A stretch of DNA of 64,000 nucleotides from Diphasiastrum complanatum. Taxonomy: Eukaryota; Streptophyta; Lycopodiopsida; Lycopodiales; Lycopodiaceae. The notes under the pieces were generated by a model. It had not been told where the DNA came from and made no database searches. It saw only the letters and a list, made by a program, of their open reading frames with translations. Position numbers and translations under genes: made by a program. Position 1 is the first letter of the stretch; every line of letters starts with the position of its first letter. Shown in pieces: positions 58,166 to 64,000 of this stretch. Location: positions 4,250,620 through 4,314,619 of the forward strand of contig CM055097.1 of the NCBI GenBank assembly GCA_029204225.1, in the 5' to 3' direction.

Positions 58166-58849
58166 TTGATGTTCCGTTATCTTTTGGTCAATCCCAATGA
58201 GTATTGTTGCCTTTAGATCATGCACCACCCATCATTATGGTATTGAGCACACAATGGTGTGTTAGACATTTTCATTCATGACTATAGCCCATGTATGAAG
58301 GAGTAACTCCAAGCTTTTAGCTTGGCATGTACTTTAACTTTGTGTTCACCTATATAGTCTTCCATTGATCAGTGGAACCCATACTTCAATTACAAACTTC
58401 CATTAATTAGTGGAACGCATAGGCTTGCCTTCGTATTATGGGGAGACAACACTACAGACATTTACATTTTATAAATGTTGAAGTTATAAAAGGTTATCAA
58501 TTCACAAGGGCAACATGTAAACACAAAATCATATGTTTGTGATTAGTGGTAGTAATAATTTTTTTTTCATGAATTGAGAAATAAAAGCCATGAAAAAAAC
58601 ATCATTACAAAACCAAACAGTTTTTTTATCAGCAAATTTCCTGGCATGATTCACGTCTCTACATATTTACGTTAGCCTCATGTACTTTCAAACTAGTGTG
58701 AGAATTTGGTCACCTTGTTGCTTGCAAATTTAGATTCCATAATCAATGCTTCCCAACAACACTTATCCATTAATCATTCTATATATCCAAAACGCAAACC
58801 ATCTGCAATCAACATCCGGCCGCCCGTCATCGACAAGCTTACCCACCAA

Positions 58850-58932
58850 AATATATATATATATATATATATAGATATATGCATGCATACATATACATAG
58901 CCATTTACATATATATTTCCTTTGCATGCATG

Positions 58933-58969
<37 letters not shown>
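58850..58969. repeat. (TA)n and (CA)n microsatellites
   Basis: About 12 TA units at 58851-58874, GCATGCAT-type words, then GCGCGC and about 16 CA units to 58969. Apart from these, 58166-60887 has no feature I can support. Confidence 0.9.
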
Positions 58970-60887
58970 GCATATGCTTACACGTGCACATCGAATCATA
59001 CCATCATGCATAATATAGTGCTATATTCTTAAGTTCTTAGTTAACTTAGACTTCTTTACAAAATTTCTTCTCGGATGTCACTTTGATGCCTTGCAAGGCA
59101 TAATAGATTCATCCATAAGATAAGTCCTGTTGTGGAATGCCATTTTTTTGTCACATGTTTCCTTGATGTGTAACATCATGCGCCGTAAAGTAATGTTGCA
59201 CCTAAATTAAATTCTGCTCACATCGTGAATCTTCTTCACATGCGCTGAAAGAATATTGTTATGAGAAAATTCCTTATATTCCGTTCACATCTTTTTGAAG
59301 CTGTTGCACGATAGCCTTCGATAAAAGCTCCATCCGTAGACACAAGTACATGAGCTAGTTTCCGTGTTCACTATTCTGTTACTCGTGGTTGTTATGTGCA
59401 ATGTATCCCACTTCACGGTTCGTAATATGTGAAACAAAAAGTTTGTATGAGATTTTGTTTAAGTGGGTACAAAAGCTGGTGTTTTGGTGATGGGGATTTG
59501 CGTCTCTTACCCTCTGAAGCGTTGATGAGAACCTTCAAACAGTTGCTATGACTGCTTATAAGAAAAATCACAAGATTGTGGATAACCCTATTGAACGTTT
59601 TTAAAAGTGATATTTAACGTGCAAAGTAGGACCTGCAGACTTAGAAAGCATATTGGATATTGCTGTCTCTGGATACTGTAATCGATTCTGAGGGCTACGC
59701 AAAAAGTGATATGAGGTAAGAACTAAAGCTAGAGCTTCCAGCAAGGGGGTTGGTACATGATCAACGTTCATGCAGATAAGGCAGATGACGAGGGTTGTGG
59801 AAATGTCGGTGTATTGCATCTTGTTTGCATATGCAAAAGGCGTAGATGCATCCATTTGTTTAATCATGAAATTTCGTTTCCCTTTTCAATGATCATCAAT
59901 CAGAATCGCTTTTGCCATATCGCGCCAAGAGCAGTGGTGGCACACCATGCTTTTTTGCTTTTGGAGCAAGCCTATTAAAAGTAGCTCACTATGATGCATG
60001 AGGGGGAGGGATGGCAAATGGAAGCAAAATTATTGCACACTTTTGAACTAAAAGGGAGGACAAATAGTTCTAAGCACCTGCAATTATTGTAGGTTGTGCA
60101 ATTGCAAGTTGCAAATATCAAAAATTACATCTCCCTCTATTTTTTTTTTTTTGCATGCATGTGCTCTACATGCACCTTTATATGCAAGTCATAAATTGCA
60201 AAAAAATTGTGTCCCTCTATTTTTCTCTCTATTATTCTGGCTTGCGGGCTAAGGCTCTCAGCCTTCATGATGCACCAACATCATCACCAACAACTATCAT
60301 CAAATAAGGAATATCTATTTGCATCATTTCGTATATGTTATTTTGTTGTTGTCATATCTCTACCCATGCACACGACGCTTTAGATCAGCGTTCAATCCTT
60401 GAGATAAGAAAAGAAAATGCTAACCATTATGCCACAATTCCAAGAAATGGATATAGCTAATTCGAAAATTTTGTGCCAAGGCCTTTGTATATAACAATAT
60501 TTTGTAGTATATAGCCATATTTTGTTTTGATTTCGTAATTTTTCTAAAATGTAAAGTTCATTTTTATTTTTTTGAATGATTAGAATGCCCTATGTGAGGC
60601 AAAGATTCTTGTGATATATCAATCACCTTGCTTTGAAAGTTGGCTTGTTATTGGTTGTTGAAATACCTTTGGCCCTGCCTGCTTTCACAGACAAGGGGAG
60701 TTACTCCTATATGGAAATCACTTGGGCCAAGTGAATGATGCCACAATGTGACAAAGGGCAACTCTTGTTAGATGCTGGGGACTATTGCTCAATGTCTCCC
60801 ACTTTAACCAAGCCACTATTTTTTCTTTCAATATAAGATCTCAACTACGGTGAGAATAATAGTGATTGGAGCTATGGCGAAAAGCTT

Positions 60888-60997
60888 AAAGAGGAAAAGA
60901 ATCTTGTCATAGCTCATATCAAAGGGCATGACCACTTTCCTCAAAGAGGAAAATAATCTTGTCATAGCTCATATCAAAGGGCATGACCACTTTCCTT
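60888..60997. repeat. Two-copy tandem duplication, 55-bp unit
   Basis: AAAGAGGAAAAGAATCTTGT at 60888 and AAAGAGGAAAATAATCTTGT at 60943. Both continue through ATAGCTCATATCAAAGGGCA and GACCACTTTCCT with one difference. From 61000 to 62145 nothing is supported. Confidence 0.9.
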
Positions 60998-62145
60998 CAG
61001 TTGGACATTTGTTTGTGGGGGCGGATATCACATGTGAAATCGGCCTAAGTTCACAAATTTTAAGCAATTATGCTTTGAATTATTACTAGACTTTGCACCA
61101 ACTTCACCAAGCAAAAGGTTATAGGATCATCTTATTCAACCTTCCGCACAAAAGGATGTCATTTACACAACCTTTCATGTTGAAGATTGTGTAATATGCC
61201 AACTATCATGGTTTTTTTCATGTGCGCAAACATGTCAACCTTGATTTAATGTCAAGGAAGGGCATGTATGTGGCCCTTCTATTGCTAAGAAGAGCCTTTT
61301 ATTTTAATTGACACCTCCCCCGCTACCTTAGGGATAAATAGTATGTCTATAAATAAATAAGTAAAAGATTGTCCAATATATCCAACTTATATACCACCTG
61401 GGGTTTGAACAACATTCTAAAACATTTTAATGATTTAGGGGAGAGAGGAAAGTTTCAATTTGGCATTACATAGGAGAAGGCTTGAGAGCTTCATGCTTTC
61501 CACCTTGTTGTAGCGTTACTCTTGAGCAAAGGCCCTCCCAAGGGAGAAGATCCTTCGACCCATACCATCGCCCTTGGAGCTATTCACACATTTCCTTTAC
61601 TACTTGCAATGGTGTTATTACCTTGGAAAGGCAAGGCCTAATAAACTTCTGACATTATGTGTGGTCAGGAGGCCTAGATCAACTTGTGTATCAATTATGA
61701 TAATGTGAGGTTGGGGTAGTGCTCGAGAAACCTCTCTCAAGTGTCCATTTAATATCCTACATCTTTCAATGGATGTCAGCTTTTGAAAAATAATGCCTTC
61801 TAAATCCTACAACTATCAAAGATTTTTGTTTCTTATAGTGTCTAGGCTTGTTAAAGAATAGTGCATCAACTGAAACTTTTTTTGATTTGCTAAATTATAT
61901 TCATCAAGATGAAAAAATTTCATAATTTTCAAAGATGGTTGGCATTCAACTATTTTTCTTGGGCAACCTAGCTCGCTCCAACAATTATTTTCTGATGGGA
62001 TTTGATCTATTGTTCTTCTCTGGCCGTAGCGAAAATGAAAGGCCATCATCCCATTAGAGAAAAGACAATGATGATAAAAGGATCTTGGATTACTTTAGAG
62101 ACTTGGCATATGGATCAGTTCTGATTTGTTTAAAGTCAGTTCAGG

Positions 62146-63039
62146 TGTCATAGACAACCATAAGGAGAATGCAAACGATTAGGCGTCTGAGACAACAATG
62201 CTCTTCTCTGTTATTGACAAAAAGAAATGTGAATCATTTAGGCATCTATGACGGCCACACAATTCTTCATTAATAGGTTTTGATAATAGAGGAGCAGTGA
62301 CAAGCATTCAAGCATTCAACATGAATACAATTGTTATAGAAAATAGCGTTTTTATATAAAAAGTGTTGTAGTAACATCAATCAGATCACAGAACAATAGC
62401 ACGAAGAGTATGATCCTACTTACAGAAGTAAATAGTTGCTCTCTTTTCGAATACTCTTTTTCTCTCTCTAAATGATCACTAACTCTATGGAGTCAACTAC
62501 TAGAAGACCAATTTTGGTTGTTGATCTTTGTCTACACATGGATTGATCGATGATTTCTTCTAATCGCTCATTTGCTTATATAGCTGTTTAATGAACTAAT
62601 GGTATTCTATTTACAAAGTTTAAGAGATCATTAACAACTCTAGTCCTGATCCGTAGATCGGTTATTGTCGCGGAGCATGAAGACGTAGACAAGGACTTGA
62701 AATATTTTTTGGGAGCGTGATATTGCAGTCAGTCGCAACCGCATGATGATCGCAGGCGCTGACTTGTAATGCCTTGATGGTGAGCAGCAGTTCGCACATT
62801 GATCGTAGGTGATAACTATGTGGTTTCTTTCTCTCACATCCACTTCTCATAGTGACCGCAGGTTAGGCTCTTGCGATGCTTGGGCGGTTCCTTGCGGTTT
62901 TTGACTGTCGAAGCTTTACGTGTATTTTTGTAGACTGTTTGGAAAAACAATTCATTTTTGCAGACGGCCTTTGAGAGAGTGATTTCCTTAGGTGATTTGG
63001 AGGGCCCTTAGGTGTGTGGGAGTAAGATTAATTCCAACA
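62146..63039 (-). repeat. 3' LTR of a minus-strand copia element
   Basis: On the minus strand it starts TGTTGGAATTAATC after a purine tract (AAGGGGAAG, 63040-63048) and ends TTGTCTATGACA at 62146. It shares its edges with 43851-44700. Confidence 0.75.
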
Positions 63040-63430
63040 CTTCCCCTTAAGCTTACTACTACGAATCTGAATTACAATTGAGATTTATCATATCTACTAA
63101 AGTAGAATGTTTATCTCTTGACAGTAACTTTGTCAAAATATCAACCAACATATTGTCTGTATGACAATAACTTAGTACAAAGTCTATATTCTGAACTTTC
63201 TCTCTAAGAAAATGAAATTGAACTTCTATGTGTTTAGTTCTAGAATGAGTTTATGAGATAGAGCTATGCAGCTCTGATTGTCGCACTAGAGTATTGTTGG
63301 GCCAATATGTGAAAATTGCAAATCTTGTCGTAACCTTTTGAGCAAAAAATTTTCATTACTGCTGATGTAGCTGCAACGTATTCGAATTCTGTAGAGGACA
63401 ACGAAATGCAATTTTCTGTTTTCTGTTGTT
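63040..63430 (-). pseudogene. Ty1/copia RNase H remnant
   Basis: Right to left: QQKTENCISLSSTEFEYVAA (about 63425-63365), a broken middle, then HIEVQFHFLREKVQNIDF, YCHTDNMLVDILTK and LLSRDKHSTLVDMI to stops before the purine tract (63240-63060). The frame changes once or more. The rest of pol is absent to the right: 63431-64000 holds an open minus frame with Ser/Gln-rich composition (to 63708) and no recognised domain. Confidence 0.8.
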
Positions 63431-64000
63431 CCATCAAATGGGTCCTCCTGAAAGGAAACAAATATAACCTGATGTGTGTCTTCTTGAATCTGCTCTTGCT
63501 TAGCAACAATTTCTGTTTCTTCTTCTTCTTTAGCTTCTCGGTTCCTTTCTACACTGGAAAGCGGCTTATATTGAGATGATGGAGAGGACATCCTCACCGA
63601 GCTCCCTTGCTGTTGGCTTGATGATGATGATGCAATCTTTGTGGTGGTTGCTTTTGATACTCTCATTTGTAAATCAGTCTCAATTGAAGGGGCTAATTCT
63701 AGCAGCACCGGTGCAATTCTACTTAGAATTTGCTTCGAACAGGAACACAGATCATGCTACACAGTAACACAGACAGAAAACACTCTCCATAGCAAGCTCA
63801 CATAGCAGCTGTATTTCTCAAAATAAAATTACACTGTACATATAGTTGTTCACTCAGGCAACCTATGCATGACCCAGGTTGCCGTTGGTGGGATGCGTGT
63901 CCCTTCCACTTGCCTGGTGGCGAGGCTCACTGATCCCTATCAACTGATAGGACCCACAGTATAGTAGCACAATGATTCTACTTTAATTCTAACTCTCTCC

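Noticed and set aside
63286-63708. Minus-strand 140-codon open frame near the right edge
   Set aside because: Its C-terminal half overlaps the copia RNase H remnant in another frame and the rest is Ser/Gln-rich low complexity.

Overview
This window is repeat-rich nuclear DNA of a land plant. Evidence for a plant: Ty1/copia and Ty3/gypsy LTR retrotransposons whose primer sites match initiator tRNA-Met, GT-AG introns, dense ACACGTGT G-box palindromes, and a fragment of a plant UBP12/13-type MATH domain. The lineage cannot be fixed from sequence alone. A Penelope-like reverse transcriptase fragment would be unusual in a core eudicot or grass. I see no intact host gene. The only long undamaged reading frame is a copia polyprotein.

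Layout. 1-3640: copia pol tail with its 3' LTR, then a broken gypsy integrase. 3640-8040: non-coding DNA with a hairpin, a 26-bp minisatellite and a long (GA)n. 8042-9645 (-): Penelope-like RT pseudogene butted against a copia pol pseudogene and LTR (9646-11718). 11719-13910: (GA)n arrays with a conserved spacer, an LTR-like repeat and an unrecognised coding fragment. 13917-27413 (-): an old copia element whose 3' LTR is split by a 9.4-kb DNA transposon ('element A', 14721-24164). 27414-32166: LTR pieces and unknown DNA. 32167-38027 (-): a complete, very young copia element with identical 653-bp LTRs, GAAGG target duplication and an intact 1316-aa polyprotein. 38028-43774: captured MATH-domain fragment, CT-rich minisatellites, and an LTR element with two tandem capsid domains. 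43851-49100: LTRs, copia integrase and gypsy pol remnants. 49381-58091: an old copia element interrupted twice, by 'element B' (51049-55334, relative of element A) and by a 700-bp solo LTR. 58092-64000: mostly featureless DNA, ending in a copia LTR and RNase H piece.

The most interesting content is the A/B transposon family. Element A carries four genes: a spliced (-) gene for a DDE transposase-like protein (acidic residues D383, D479, E730); a spliced (-) gene fusing an N-terminal CENH3/H3-like histone fold to a C-terminal Ulp1-type cysteine protease; and two (+) genes of unknown function. The histone and one unknown gene diverge from an intergenic region holding seven CACGTG palindromes. 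Element B is a diverged, internally deleted copy that still has the histone-protease gene with the same exon phases, a transposase remnant, an unknown-gene remnant and matching ends. Both copies carry stop codons. Still, two diverged copies sharing one exon structure point to a family that once expressed a histone-fold/SUMO-protease-like fusion. I know of no description of such a fusion in a transposon; this novelty has not been tested by a search.
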